Shown piece after piece: positions 10,213 through 20,842 of a DNA stretch of 64,000 bases. The translations under genes were made by a program, and so were the position numbers. The notes below the pieces were generated by a model. The model worked only from the letters and a program-made list of their open reading frames with translations, was not told the DNA's origin and did no database searches. The stretch is from Athripsodes cinereus (Eukaryota > Arthropoda > Insecta > Trichoptera > Leptoceridae): NCBI GenBank assembly GCA_947579605.1, contig OX388311.1, positions 25,174,951-25,238,950 of the forward strand, read 5' to 3'. Within the stretch, counting starts at the first letter, position 1. Every line of letters starts with the position of its first letter.

Positions 10213-12404
10213 TTTTAGGACTTTTATCCAAGTAGGTACCAACTCATTTTTTTAATGATATATGAGCGTGAAAGGTGTCATACTTCTAGATTTTACAATG
10301 GGAAAAGGATTTTAGTACTTTTATCCACGTAGGTACCTACCCATATTTTTATCGAAATATGGCCGTGTGGGATGTCAAACTTCAAGATTTTACAGTGGAA
10401 AAAGGATTTTAGTACTTTTATCCACGTAGGTACCTACCCATTTTTTTATCGAAATATGGCCGTGTGGGATGTCAAACTTCAAGATTTTACAGTGGGAAGA
10501 GGATTTTAGTACTTTTATCCACATAGGTACCTACCCATTTTATTTATTGAAATATGGCCGTGTGGGATGTCAAACTTCAAGATTTTACAGTGGGAAGAGG
10601 ATTTTAGTACTTTTATCCACGTAGGTACCTACCCATTTTTTTATCGAAATATGGCCGTGTGGGATGTCAAACTTCAAGATTTTACAGTGGGAAAAGGATT
10701 TTAGTACTTTTATCCACGTAGGTACCTACCCATTTTTTTTTATTGAAATATGGCCGTGTGGGATGTCAAACTTCAAGATTTTACAGTGGGAAAAGGTTTT
10801 CAGTACTTTTGTCCACGTAGGTACCTACACATTTTTTTATTGAAATATGGCCGAGTGGGATGTCAAACTTCAAGATTTTACAGTGGGAAGAGGATTTTAC
10901 TACTTTTATCCACGTAGGTACCTACCTATTTTATTTATTGAAATATGGCCGTGTGGGATGTCAATCTTCAAGCTTTTACTGAGGGAAAAGGTTTTCAGTA
11001 CTTTTATCCGTGAAATATGGCCGTGTGGGATGTCAAACTTCAAGATTTTACAGTGGGAAAAGGATTTCAGTACTTTTATCCACATAGGTACCTACCCATT
11101 TTTTTATTGAAATATGGCCGTGTGGGATGTCAAACTTCAAGATTTTACAGTGGGAAAAGGATTTCAGTACTTTTATCCACATAGGTACCTACCCATTTTA
11201 TTTATTGAAATATGGCCGTGTGGGATGTCAAACTACAAGATTTTACAGTGGGAAAAGGATTTCGGTACTTTTATCCACGTAGGTACCTTCCCATTTTTTT
11301 TTTGAAATATGGCCGTGTGGGATGTCAAACTTCAAGATTTTACAGTGGGAAAAGGATTTCGGTACTTTTATCCACGTAGGTACCTACCCATTTTATTTAT
11401 TGAATTATGGCCGTGTGGGATGTCAAACTTCAAGATTTTACAGTGGGAAAAGGATTTTAGTACTTTTATCCACGTAGGTACTTACCCATTTTTTTTATTG
11501 AAATATGGCCGTGTGGGATGTCAAACTTCAAGATTTTACAGTGGGAAAAGGTTTTCAGTACTTTTGTCCACGTAGGTACCTACACATTTTTTTATTGAAA
11601 TATGGCCGATTGGGATGTCAAACTTCAAGATTTTACAGTGGGAAGAGGATTTTACTACTCTTATCCACGTAGGTACCTACCTATTCTTTTTATTGAAATA
11701 TGGCCGTGTGGGATGTCAATCTTCAAGCTTTTACTGAGGGAAAAGGTTTTCAGTACTTTTATCCGTGAAATATGGCCGTGTGGGATGTCAAACTTCAAGA
11801 TTTTACAGTGGGAAAAGGATTTCGGTACTTTTATCCACGTAGGTACCTACCCATTTTTTTTATTGGAATATGGCCGTGTGGGATGTCAAACTTCAAGATT
11901 TTACAGTGGGAAAAGGATTTCGGTACTTTTATCCACGTAGGTACCTACCCATTTTTTTATCGAAATATGGCCGTGTGGGATGTCAAACTTCAAGATTTTA
12001 CAGTGGGAAAAGGACTTTAGTACTTTTATCCACGTAGGTACCTACCCATTTTATTTATTGAAATATGGCCGTGTGGGATGTCAAACTTCAAGATTTTACA
12101 GTGGGAAAAGGATTTCGATACTTTTATCCACGTAGGTACCTACCCATTTTTTTATTGGAATATGGCCGTGTGGGATGTCAAACTTCAAGATTTTACAGTG
12201 GGAAAAGGATTTCGGTACTTTTATCCACGTAGGTACCTACCCATTTTTTTTATTGAAATATGGACGTGTGGGATGTCAAACTTCAAGATTTTACACTGGG
12301 AAGAGGATTTTAGTACCTTTATCCACGTAGATACTTCCCATTTTTTTATTGAAATATGGCCGTGTGGGATGTCAAACTTCAAGATTTCAATACCCATTTT
12401 TTTA
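10213..12404 (+). repeat. Minisatellite, about 22 units of ~97 bp, with higher-order repeat
   Basis: The unit contains GAAATATGGCCGTGTGGGAT, TCAAACTTCAAGATTTTACA, GTGGGAAAAGGATTT, AGTACTTTTATCCACGTAGG and TACCTACCCATTTTTTTAT. Unit starts (GTGGGATGTCAA) fall near 10361, 10457, 10555, 10652, 10751, 10849, 10946, 11020, 11115, 11212, 11311, 11410, 11507, 11604, 11701, 11772, 11870, 11967, 12065, 12162, 12260 and 12355. Nearly every unit holds the 12-bp palindrome GTAGGTACCTAC. Length varies mainly in the T-run. A block of about 755 bp is duplicated: the truncated unit ending TTTATCCGTGAAATATGG occurs at about 11005 and 11760, and the distinctive variants CAATCTTCAAGCTTTTACTG and TTTTGTCCACG recur at the same offset. 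Open frames inside are by-products of the repeat. Confidence 0.95.
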
Positions 12405-12531
12405 AAATTTACATAAATATGAGCTGAAAAGGATGTGTAGTAAAAGTCTGAGAGATTGTGTGCGTAACAGTAATATACAAAAGGAATGTGGAATGAAAGT
12501 TGGTGTAATTACAAGGATGAATGTGAATAAG

Positions 12532-12725
12532 TTAAGATGACAAGCTCATTTAAATCAAATTCTACAGGACGGTCACGTGTTGAGCACATTGAACAGGAGA
12601 GCATGCATGAGGAATTGTATGACAGTGACGGAAGCGAAAGATGTATGCAAGGATAGAAGGAAGTGGCTCTCGATCCTTTCTGTCTACCCCGCGAGGAAAG
12701 CGGCGTAATGGTATGTATGTATGTA
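12532..12725 (+). pseudogene. LINE-A C-terminal end
   Basis: Open from 12541 to the TAA at 12706-12708 and reading HLNQILQDGHVLSTLNRRAC, MRNCMTVTEAKDVCKDR, then RKWLSILSVYPARKAA. It is a diverged copy of the LINE-A C-terminus at 3340-3471 and continues the segment preserved at 18800-19068. A TGA at 12538-12540 replaces the Trp codon expected before Gln. The tail is a GTATGTAT microsatellite rather than TATAG. Confidence 0.75.
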
Positions 12726-12880
12726 TGTGTATGTAATGTAGGTATATTGTTATAATTTTATATACTGTTAGTCTCACTAACATAATTATATTCTATTATA
12801 TGTTCTCTACTTTAATGTGACACTGTGTATATAGTTGATACAAAAATTATTGCTGCCTACATAAAATAATTTTTATTTAT

Positions 12881-13440
12881 ATATCGTTGCCGTGGATGTG
12901 AAGTGATCCAACCCACAAGACAGACATTCCGAGAAAAGGGGTGTTGAAGTTACGCTGTTACATCCGAAAATACTAATCTTACAATAACCAAGTTATTTTT
13001 GCATGGATTTCGCTAAAAAATTTACACAATATTCCTGATCACATATTCCACTAATATAAATAACAAAATATTAAAGAATTTATATATTTTAGAAGTAAAC
13101 ACGAATTTATCACTTGGGTTATTTCACCACTGTAGCTGAGAAAGATCCACCTGTAAAAAAATTGTTGGAAAGTTACGCGCTATGCGGCTTAGATCTTTTC
13201 ACTTCTATAATTTAATTGAACTATTTGTTCCTATATGCGTTACTGAAATGCTCTAACATACTTGCAATGATTGTAAAAACACTTAACATCTCTTCAAAAT
13301 CTTCCAAAAATGCCCTTTAGGAATATCAAATCACTTATTTCTCTTCACCACTATGTTCTCCGTGGTTTTCTGAACAAAACTGCAAACTAAACCCATTTTT
13401 CAAAAAAGTGTGGCTTGGATCACCTCCACGGCAACGATAT
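12881..13440. mobile_element. 552-bp MITE with CGTTGCCGTGG ends
   Basis: The ends of 12885-13436 are inverted: CGTTGCCGTGGATGTGA...GTGATCCAACCC on the left and the complement of GGCTTGGATCACCTCCACGG, CAACG on the right. ATAT flanks both sides (12881-12884 and 13437-13440), compatible with a 2- to 4-bp AT-rich duplication. The interior carries repeated GTTACGC words and no transposase. I cannot assign the superfamily. Confidence 0.65.
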
Positions 13441-13474
13441 ACCTACTTACTTTTTTTTTTATATATATTTCCCG

Positions 13475-13507
13475 TATTCCCGTGCAACGCCGGGTATTTA
13501 AGCTAGT
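13475..13507 (+). mobile_element. Possible Helitron 3' terminus
   Basis: CCCG at 13479-13482 and CGGG at 13491-13494 form a short hairpin around TGCAACGC, followed eight bases later by CTAGT (13503-13507). Lepidopteran Helitrons end in a hairpin of this kind just before CTAG. Only the 3' end is visible; no 5' TC end or Rep/helicase was found. Confidence 0.4.
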
Positions 13508-13540
13508 TTTTTATGAAATAGGTATATATATATATATAAT

Positions 13541-13975
13541 GAGTTACAATCCATTGGATTGGTCTGCAACGAGTTTTGACTTATTTCTCCACTCCTCCCT
13601 ATTCTCAGCTAGTCTCTTCAACTCCATATATGAGCCACAGCTCATGTCCCTCTTCAGTTGGTCCATATAGGCGTCTCTCGGTCGACCTCTGCCATTTGTG
13701 CCTTCGGTCCTGCCCTCTGCGATTGCGATGAGCAGTCCTGGGTGCCTGATGTTGTGGCCAATCCAATTAGCTCGTTGTTGGCAGATTCTTTTGAGGAGTT
13801 GCCTTTTTTCGCCAACCCTGGTTAACACTTCTTCGTTTTCGACGTGTTCCGACCAATGAATCTTCAGCATGCGTCTATAGCACCACATTTCAAATGCCGT
13901 TAACCGTCCGCTTTCCCTCTTGCTGATGGTCCACGTCTCGCACCCATATAACAAAATGCTCCACACAAAGGCTAG
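13541..13975 (-). pseudogene. LINE-B C-terminal fragment, 140 codons open
   Basis: Minus-strand frame from the WSILLYGCETWTISK motif (about 13966) through AFEMWCYRRMLKIHWSEHVE, NEEVLTRVGEKRQLL, NWIGHNIRHPGLLIAIAEGR, the GRGRPRDAYMDQLKRDM basic segment and EEWRNKSKLVADQSNGL to a TAA-type stop inside GAGTTACAATCC. No stop or frameshift in this stretch. It is truncated 5' of the WSILL motif, so the reverse transcriptase is absent. The 3' end abuts a (TA)n run at 13524-13543, in keeping with this family's TA-rich tail. Confidence 0.82.
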
Positions 13976-15104
13976 GTACGTTTGCGTAATAAAAATATTT
14001 GAAATGTTAATAAATTCCAGTCTACCAGTATTTAATGAATGTACTTTAATTCAATAGTTATTTCTCACTTATAAGAAACTATTTTACTGACTATTTTAAG
14101 AATTACCTAGTTGAGAAATATTTTTCTCAGACCATTCTCATGCGCTAAGTTTATTGATGGCCATAGAGCTGAAATATACAAAAATGCGAAACTTCGGACG
14201 ATCTAATCCTTGAACTTCTACAAAGACCTAAATATATGATTTACTCCTTAAGCACCTGTAATTGATATTTGAGTGTAACTAAATATTGGCTGAATAAATC
14301 ACTTGAGCGATAAACCCACTTCTTGACATTATTTGTGTTATGCTTTCTAATAATACTACTTTTTGCTTGATTTGCAAATTAAACTTTTTATGTAATACAA
14401 AGAAGACAAACTTTTAAATGTCTCTTACATGCAGCTGGTCTGCTGGCTACCCCACTTGTGGGATATGCCATCATGGTATAGTAGTATTAAGAAGACAAAC
14501 TGTTAGTTCATTATTCGCAACTAGTCTCCTGGTAATGTTATTTTAATACGTGAAATTGCCGTGATGTCCAACTTTTTCACCCCTTGCTTTATCTTTCTAC
14601 TGCTAAAAATAAGCCTCATCTACGGCTCGGCTTCGAGCAATACTTATCCACTGTTTTCTCATAAGCTGGACAGTCACATCAGCCAATTTTTAAGATAACG
14701 TAGTTGCATATTTAAAAAAAGGTATGTGCAAACATTTTTATTAAGACATACTCTTTAAAAACTGTTCATTAGGGCATTAAAACTGTTGTTTGGACTTTTA
14801 ATAGGCATGTGATATTTTTCTTTAAGTATTAAATTTTAATATTTGATACTAAGAATCACTTTATAAAATGGTTATGTCATCATTATAAGCAGTTTATTCT
14901 AGAAATGTCAAAACATGTATAAATTCACATAGGTACTCTCTTTTGAACATGCAATGACGATAGTTAGTTTTTTTTATTGTTATTAATTTAGGTGATACAT
15001 TTGGCTACGTAGTTATTTTGTGAGAATTAATAAAATAAATAAAAACAAAATGTCCAATTACTTCACTACTGAGATTGGTATTTTTGTCAACAATATTTTG
15101 GGTA
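13976..15104. other. No gene seen; one R1 tail
   Basis: Apart from the R1 tail at 14429-14490, this AT-rich interval holds nothing I recognise. Confidence 0.5.
14429..14490 (+). repeat. R1 repeat, 3' end only
   Basis: Matches the last 60 bases of R1: GCAGCTGGTCTGCTGGC, TACCCCACTTGTGGGATATG and a GGTATAGTAGTA tail. Confidence 0.8.
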
Positions 15105-15256
15105 AGTTGGAAGAGATCGCGCCTTTGCGATAAACTCGCCCTCTGTACATTGATCTTACCAATCTAATTTGATATTTTTAGGTATATAAAATTGTAGATA
15201 TGCATTGTATTGTGATCAATATACAATAATGAATAAATAAATAAATATATAAATAA
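15105..15256 (+). repeat. LINE-C 3' end with hairpin and (AATA)n tail
   Basis: GGAAGAG is followed by ATCGC-GCCTTT-GCGAT (a perfect 5-bp hairpin) and AAACTCGCCCT, then about 90 AT-rich bases and (AATA)n. The same layout ends the LINE-C copies near 21192, 21941, 24661 and 62132. Confidence 0.65.
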
Positions 15257-15646
15257 CCAAATAAGTAATTTCATTAACACCAAAAGTGTTGAAATGAATT
15301 TTTTTTACTCGGCGTTTATGAAAATATTATTATTATTGCTGTTGTATTATGAATAAAAAATGAAAGAAGGATGTGTTGTAATAATGGATGAAACCTTGTT
15401 AGCTGATGTTTCCAGAGAAGCGGTATAAGTAGGGAATGCAATCTCGATCTCGCGAGATCTCGAGTAATTTTTCGAGATTTAATCTCGAAGCTAGGTAATC
15501 TCGTTTTTAAAATATCGTTCGAGATCTCGACAAAATCGATCGAGATCACAATCGAGATAGAGATTGAGCGCACATGAAAAAGTACGTGTTCATCGATGCG
15601 CAACTGAAATATATTATGTCTAAAAACAACTCAAGGCACTTTGTAT

Positions 15647-15817
15647 ATGGACGTAACTACAAGTAAATTGGCGGTATGGCGTTACTTCCAAAAATCTGAG
15701 GATGGATTGACTGCTAAATGCAAGTTGTGCAGTGCTATTCGTAAATGTACTAAATTTCATCAACAGGCTGAAATATACAATTTAAGTCCATTCATAAAAT
15801 TGACACTAAACATTTGA
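15647..15817 (+). pseudogene. hAT transposase N-terminus (BED zinc finger)
   Basis: A 56-codon ORF from ATG at 15647. It reads SKLAVWRYFQKSEDGLTAKC then KLC, matching the start of a BED zinc finger (W-x-YF-x-C-x2-C), the DNA-binding module of hAT transposases. The second half of the finger, with its His residues, is lost after CTKFHQQ. Stop TGA at 15815-15817. It lies about 80 codons upstream of the C-terminal piece of the same gene. Confidence 0.65.
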
Positions 15818-15894
15818 ATGTGAGTGCGGGAGCAGGAACATGAGACGATGACGTCGGTGCCAGTGCCAGCGGTACTTAAAAATTTGCATATAAC

Positions 15895-16053
15895 AGCCTT
15901 CTTACTATAGTTCCAACCAGCGTGGAGGCTGAGCGGGCTTTCTCAGCCGCCGGATATATTGCTACAGATATTAGGTGCCGCTTAGTTGATGACATGTTGA
16001 ACACACTATGCCTCCTGAGAAGTTATTTACAAAACCAAAGATATACTAGATAG
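15895..16053 (+). pseudogene. hAT transposase C-terminal dimerisation block
   Basis: Open frame reading VPTSVEAERAFSAAGYIATD, RCRLVDDMLNTLCLLRSYL and a stop TAG at 16051-16053. The ERAFSAAG...R..L....L..L..L pattern is the hAT family C-terminal (hATC) region, where the alpha-helical dimer interface sits. The whole DDE-bearing middle of the transposase is missing between 15817 and here, so only the two ends of the protein survive, as is common in non-autonomous derivatives mobilised in trans. Confidence 0.85.
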
Positions 16054-16203
16054 GTAATTCAAAGAAAAAATCGATCCTACAGCCGATCAAATTTTACAGC
16101 CAGTTTTAAGCCAGCGTCCGTTGAGACGGTTTGTTAGACAGCGGATAACCATTATCATCTTAATGATATAGAGTGAGACAGCATAATATTATTATTGTTA
16201 TTA

Positions 16204-16407
16204 TTAATGCGTTAATTCACTGTGTCGGTGTTTAGGTAGTAGAATTCCATATCGAAAAAATAAAACAGGTGTTTTATTCTACTAAAGATTTTATTTTGTG
16301 AGAGAGACGGATTGACAATGTCCTCATAAGACGAAAGACGTCTCTCTCACAAAATAAAATCTTTATTAGAATAAAACACCTGTTTTATTTTTTCGTTAAT
16401 GCGTTAA
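16204..16407. mobile_element. Fold-back insertion nested in the hAT element
   Basis: The 12-mer TTAATGCGTTAA at 16204-16215 is repeated at 16396-16407, as expected of a target duplication or recombination footprint. Between them, 16253-16395 is an inverted repeat with arms of about 56 bp (starting CGAAAAAATAAAACAGGTG and ending in the complement) around a loop near 16309-16340. Arms are nearly perfect. Confidence 0.7.
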
Positions 16408-16509
16408 GTTGGAACACGAATATTCCGCAATAATGTACTGAATTGCAGGTCTAGAATGTCTATGTACAAAACAATAACATTTAATTCTTTTTGTTATATC
16501 TTTTCTAAT

Positions 16510-16645
16510 GTGTCCATTACCTTCCCCAAATTTCAGTGCACTAAATGTTGTAGCTTGCTGAGTTTGTATAGTGTAAACGCATATCTGCCTTCAAAACTTA
16601 GCATGCTAAGATATTTAGTGCATTAAATTTGGAGAATGTAATGGA
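16510..16645. repeat. Short fold-back sequence nested in the hAT element
   Basis: CCATTACCTTCCCCAAATTT with TGCACTAAA (about 16514-16547) is inverted at about 16616-16645 (ATTTAGTGCATTAAATTTGG and AATGTAATGG). Arms are roughly 40 bp and imperfect. Confidence 0.55.
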
Positions 16646-17164
16646 GACTCATATGAGTTTAATTTTTTAAATTTTTCTCAATTATTTTTGTGTTTTATTT
16701 ACAAAATTATAACAATCACATAGGTAGGTAGTTTTTATTAAATTTTACATTAATTTTTGAACAAATAATAAGGTATTTTAAAAAAGTAGTCTAATCTTGA
16801 TTTAATCGAGATCTCTCGAAATCCCGTAGAATTATTTGACGAGATCTCGAATGACTCAATCTCGAATTCAAATTTTGAGACGAGATCTCGATTCGTCAAT
16901 CTCGAGTCGAGATTGCATTCCCTAAGTATAAGGGAGTACCCCAAGTAATGAAAGGGGTTAATGGCGGGCGTTTCCTTTTCATGAAGATTTAGGATGCGTG
17001 ATTTGAATACATTTTTAATGCTTCCAGTAAGTATAAAAATGTAAAGGTGATGTTATATAAATAAATTATATATTCTTCTCTCTTTTTATGCGATTCAACG
17101 CAAATAAACTTCAAGGAAAAATTGCGTCAGGATAATTATAATTGATAAAAGAATAACGACATTT

Positions 17165-17413
17165 ATCCCGTGGAGCACCCGGTAAAGAATTAGTCTCCCA
17201 CTCTTCTCCGTAAGTTTTCGAGTGTCCTGTAAATGGCAGGTGTTCAAAAAAATTAAGACATTTTACATCTTAAGTTCGGCGATGACGTTTGCCACCCATC
17301 CTGAATGTCTTTGATTTTATATTGGCATGGAAAGGACAGCTTGCATGTTTTTACATGCAGTTTGTCTGCTGAATACCCCACTTGTGGGATATCGCATGAT
17401 GGTATAGTAGTAG
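17165..17413 (+). repeat. R1 repeat, near full length
   Basis: Begins CCCGTGGAGCACCCGGTAAA and runs through TTTTCGAGTGTCCTGTAAA, ACATTTTACATCTTAAGTTC, CACCCATCCTGAATGTC, TTTTATATTGGCATGG and ACCCCACTTGTGGGATATC to a TATAGTAGTAG tail. One of four near-complete copies (others 20843-21087 minus, 33805-34058, and the split copy 52868-60873). Confidence 0.85.
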
Positions 17414-18610
17414 AAAAAGAATAACGCCTTACTTATCTCTTTAAACAATTTTTTTGATTTTTATCTGTTCAAAAAATTTTTTTCATCTTTTATGCCCTTA
17501 AACGCATCTACTGGAAGCATAGGATGTAAACAAGTTCATTCTATTCAGAACGATTCCGCACTTATCCAATAATGCTTTCGGATGATTTGTTTCTTTAGGC
17601 GCCGTGTTACTATTCTTCGACTTCCTCATGAGATGACTTTCTAAAACTTCTAAAGCTATTGAAGTTCCCTCTTGCAGCATTATTAGCAGATAGCCTGTTC
17701 CACATAACAAGGCCGATGTGTAATTTTTTACGCCCAGTTTTTTTTCTGAATCCTTTTATTTAATGTGACTAATTAGGTTCATTGTTGAACTTTTATTAAT
17801 ACCTATAATAAAAATAAACTTTCTTATGGGGATATTTTCAATATTCACTTATTCAAGTTAAAGTCGACATTTCGTCGAATTTATTCCCATGGCAAGTCTA
17901 ACTAAAAATTATTATTTAAAGTAATAAATAGAGTTTTTGATATTAAATCATATTTTATTTGAATATAGGGTAAGTATAAGTAAAAGCTCTCTGAAATCTC
18001 AACAAACTCCGCACTCGAATTATTGAGTTACAGAGGTTGGGATTATAAAATCTGAAGTAACTTTGTAGACTGCCCAAGGGCATCGAATTATTCCACTTCT
18101 GACTGATGAAATATGAAACTCAACACTTTGAAAAGTATGTATAATTTACGCAGTGTAATAGAATCACAAATAACTTCTTTTATATTTCCGTGAGAAACAT
18201 TTTTTAGACAGACTTAATTCAAAAGTATGCACAGTCAATTTGATATTTGGCCAATAATTTTATTTCATGGACATGGGCAAATATAGACTGTTCACAAAAT
18301 TTCACATCTGAGACATCCTATTCCAGTTGTCTTGTATGTCTGTTTAAAATGTGCGAGTAAGAAAGAGATAGAACATAGTTTCAAAGAAACATATGAAAAT
18401 AGAATGGTGAAACATTCAGTAGTCGGCAAATACGACATAAAGTTAGCACATTATTCTAATAGTTTTCACGTATGCTATGTATTTCCTTCTATGTGTATGG
18501 AATATTTCAGTAAGTCGCTCGCCTAAGACCAACCAAGACTCGACTATTCGCAATGTGTGACTATACTCAAGGTACACACGCCGTCTACTAAGTGATAAAT
18601 TTATTTTGCT
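17414..18610. other. No gene or repeat recognised
   Basis: Mixed AT-rich sequence. Short open frames at 17498-17710 (minus) and 18332-18526 (plus) match no family I know. Confidence 0.45.
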
Positions 18611-18616
18611 GTGCCT

Positions 18617-18722
18617 ATCATCATCATCATCATCATCGCCCTCAACGCTCCTCTCGGGAGCACAGGGCAGAAACCAGCCTCCTCCATTCAGAGCGTCTCT
18701 GTGCCAATTGCGTCACCTCTTG
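18617..18722 (-). pseudogene. LINE-E extreme 3' end
   Basis: On the minus strand this reads EVTQLAQRRSEWRRLVSALCSREER-like codons and GAGGGCGATGATGATG, matching the end of the LINE-E ORF at 26670-26775. The tail here is (GAT)n, whereas the other copy has (GAAT)n. Confidence 0.75.
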
Positions 18723-18779
18723 TGCCGTGCCTATTCTTGTAATTTATTTAAATAATGTTTGAATTCATACGTTTCTACT

Positions 18780-19068
18780 GGCAATTTGCAATATTTGGCT
18801 GAGAGGAATGGTGCTCGGAGACGTGGACGTCCGAGGATTAAATGCACTGAGAAAAATACTTGCGAAATTTCACAACGAATCATTGGTACGTACTATCAGA
18901 TTAGGACCAGAGATCGTACAAACGATTCATTAGTACAAATCTATAATATTAACTCTTCGCAAACAAGTTGTTGGTAAATTTACCAATGATTCGTTCTGAG
19001 TATTTTTCTCAGTGTGGCAATATCATTTAAATCAAATCCTGCAGGACGGTCACGTGTTGAACACACTG
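18780..19068 (+). pseudogene. LINE-A C-terminal fragment interrupted by a MITE
   Basis: Before the MITE the frame reads LAERNGARRRGRPRIK (18795-18843); after it (19015-19068) it reads QYHLNQILQDGHVLNTL. Joined across the MITE and one copy of its TG duplication, the two parts match the continuous order of the LINE-A C-terminus seen at 12532-12708. It ends abruptly at 19069 against LINE-B sequence. Confidence 0.7.
18845..19014. mobile_element. 170-bp MITE with CACTGAG ends
   Basis: Perfect 16-bp terminal inverted repeats CACTGAGAAAAATACT. It sits inside LINE-A coding sequence with TG on each side (18843-18844, 19015-19016), suggesting a 2-bp target duplication. The interior is itself partly inverted around the phrase AATGATTCGTT / AACGAATCATT. 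A relative lacking clear ends lies at 62168-62335. Confidence 0.75.
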
Positions 19069-19069
19069 C

Positions 19070-19280
19070 GAGATGGAACTGAATGAAGCCTTAGGAAAAA
19101 TAGAAAGTATACTTCCCTCTTCAGTCGGTCCATATAGGCGTCTCTCGGTCGGCCTCTGCCATTTGTGCCTACGGTCCTACCCTCTGCGATTGCGATGAGC
19201 AGTCCTGGGTGCCTGATGTTGTGGCCAATCCAGTAAGCTCGTTGTTGGCTGATTCTTCTGAGGAGTTGCCTTTGAATCAC
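19070..19280. pseudogene. LINE-B pieces joined head-to-head
   Basis: 19070-19112 is plus-strand LINE-B coding for EMELNEALGKIESI, the segment just after the YADD box. At 19113 the sequence switches directly to the minus strand of the same LINE, from the RDAYMDRLKRE segment back to ISQQRAYWIGHNI (19113-19272). The true 3' tail is absent. The two pieces lie several hundred bases apart in an intact copy. Confidence 0.75.
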
Positions 19281-19290
19281 TCCTGAATCA

Positions 19291-20842
19291 CACAATTTGG
19301 TATAGGAATTTGAAATATTTCATCAATCTTGTTAAAAATATTGTTAGGAAGTGTTCCATTCTTACTTAGATTTTTAAATTCATATGTCAAATGTACGTAG
19401 GTCTAGGTAAGAATATAAGATTAACCTATTTTTACGTAAGAAATCTGGAGATGGATCAAAACCTTCCCAATGCACGAGCCCCTCTCAATTCTGGGACAGG
19501 GTTTTGATGAAATAAATTTTATTAATTATTATTGGAATTATATTTGAGTCATTGCGATAGAATTATACTGTATTGTTGTTATTATTATTATGTTATGTTG
19601 TATTGTGTTAAAATTATATTATTAATTGTTTAATGCGTTACGTATTATATTTTATCTTTGTATGTATTTGAATTGTATATTTTTATTATAATTAATAAAC
19701 TATTATGATTTTAAAAAATACCGTTTTTACATCAAGGAGTAAAATAAAGTGAAAAATGGTGTAAACATCAATGACAAAGAATACGTCATTCATCGAGAAA
19801 AAAATATTTAAAGTCAAAACGTTCGAAAAAAATATGAACAAAAGCTTCATTAATTGCAGCAAGCACCATCTTTTATAACAAACTTCTATCGCAATTCCAT
19901 TAAAATTCTGAACAACACAAGTCTGTTATAACACACTTGTATATTACGAAAAACATAGATTTTTCAGAGAGATGATAACCTACTTACCCAGGTTGAAAAA
20001 GTGTATTAAAATATAATGCTGAAAAATGCAAATGGTAAAAGAGCCCGAGCTTTGTATACATACCTATTCTTAGATGCAGAAGTGGTGTAGTACGCCTCAA
20101 AGGGGTTTACCTGCCTCGAAAAGTGTTTTATAAAAGCAAGGCAATATTAGTTTTGGAATGAAATACAAGTACCAGCTTCAATATCATTGTTACAGGCATT
20201 GTGTAAAATATATATCTTTATTTTGTCAACTAGGTTTCCTCCCTGAATCAGTAACAATCTACATACCTACATATTAACATATCCATAAGTTTAATTGTTT
20301 TACTATTTTTGCAGGTTTTTCATCAATATTATTTCATAATAAATAGTACTTACCTACCAATTTGGGCTTCAATTCTCAATATTATATGGAAAAAAAACTA
20401 TATTTTTATCTTTTTCTACGTGAAGGTAAAGTCAGAGAGCTTGTTTCTCATTATATTATATTCTACATAACATATTATTGAAAAAAGTAACCATATAAAC
20501 TTGAAGAATGGATTGACATCGTTTTAATCTTTATCATATTATTTAGGCATAATTTCATATATATTTTTTTAATTGAGGCTATTGATACTGTTATTTCAAC
20601 ATTTGTTATTGATCGTAACAAGCCAACATATTATTATTTTAAAATACAGTTTTTTTGTTATTCTATTTTAAAACGGATGAAATAAAAAGAAAAAAAGAAT
20701 AAATGCATAAACTCCACGAGTTTCGTGTCTGTTGTTTTTCAATTTTCTTACAAAACCAATAATAAAAAATAATAAACATCTCAGACATTTCAATTTCATC
20801 ATCACCTTAGAACTAAGCAGAGTGTGAAAAGATTATAAATTA
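19291..20842. other. AT-rich stretch, no gene seen
   Basis: About 1.5 kb of low-complexity AT-rich sequence with no recognisable coding or repeat structure. Confidence 0.5.

Larger units (their letters stand above)
15422..16932 (+). mobile_element. Internally deleted hAT transposon, TCTCGA-rich ends
   Basis: The element is 15430-16924 (1,495 bp). Its ends are TAGGGAATGCAATCTCGA on the left and the complementary TCGAGATTGCATTCCCTA on the right, perfect over 18 bp with respect to the outermost bases. The flanks GGTATAAG (15422-15429) and AGTATAAG (16925-16932) are an 8-bp target duplication with one change. Both ends are crowded with ATCTCGA words for about 130 bp. Inside are the two ends of a hAT transposase gene (BED finger and C-terminal dimerisation block) with the catalytic middle missing, plus two nested insertions (16204-16407 and about 16510-16645). 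Confidence 0.88.

Noticed and set aside
10847..12416. Several 60-112-codon open frames in the tandem array (recurrent MAVWDVKLQDFTVGKG-type peptides)
   Set aside because: They follow the repeat unit in different frames and end wherever the unit length changes; a by-product of the minisatellite rather than a repeat protein.
15316..15603. Minus-strand open frame of 95 codons
   Set aside because: Arises from the ATCTCGA-rich end of the hAT element; no protein features.
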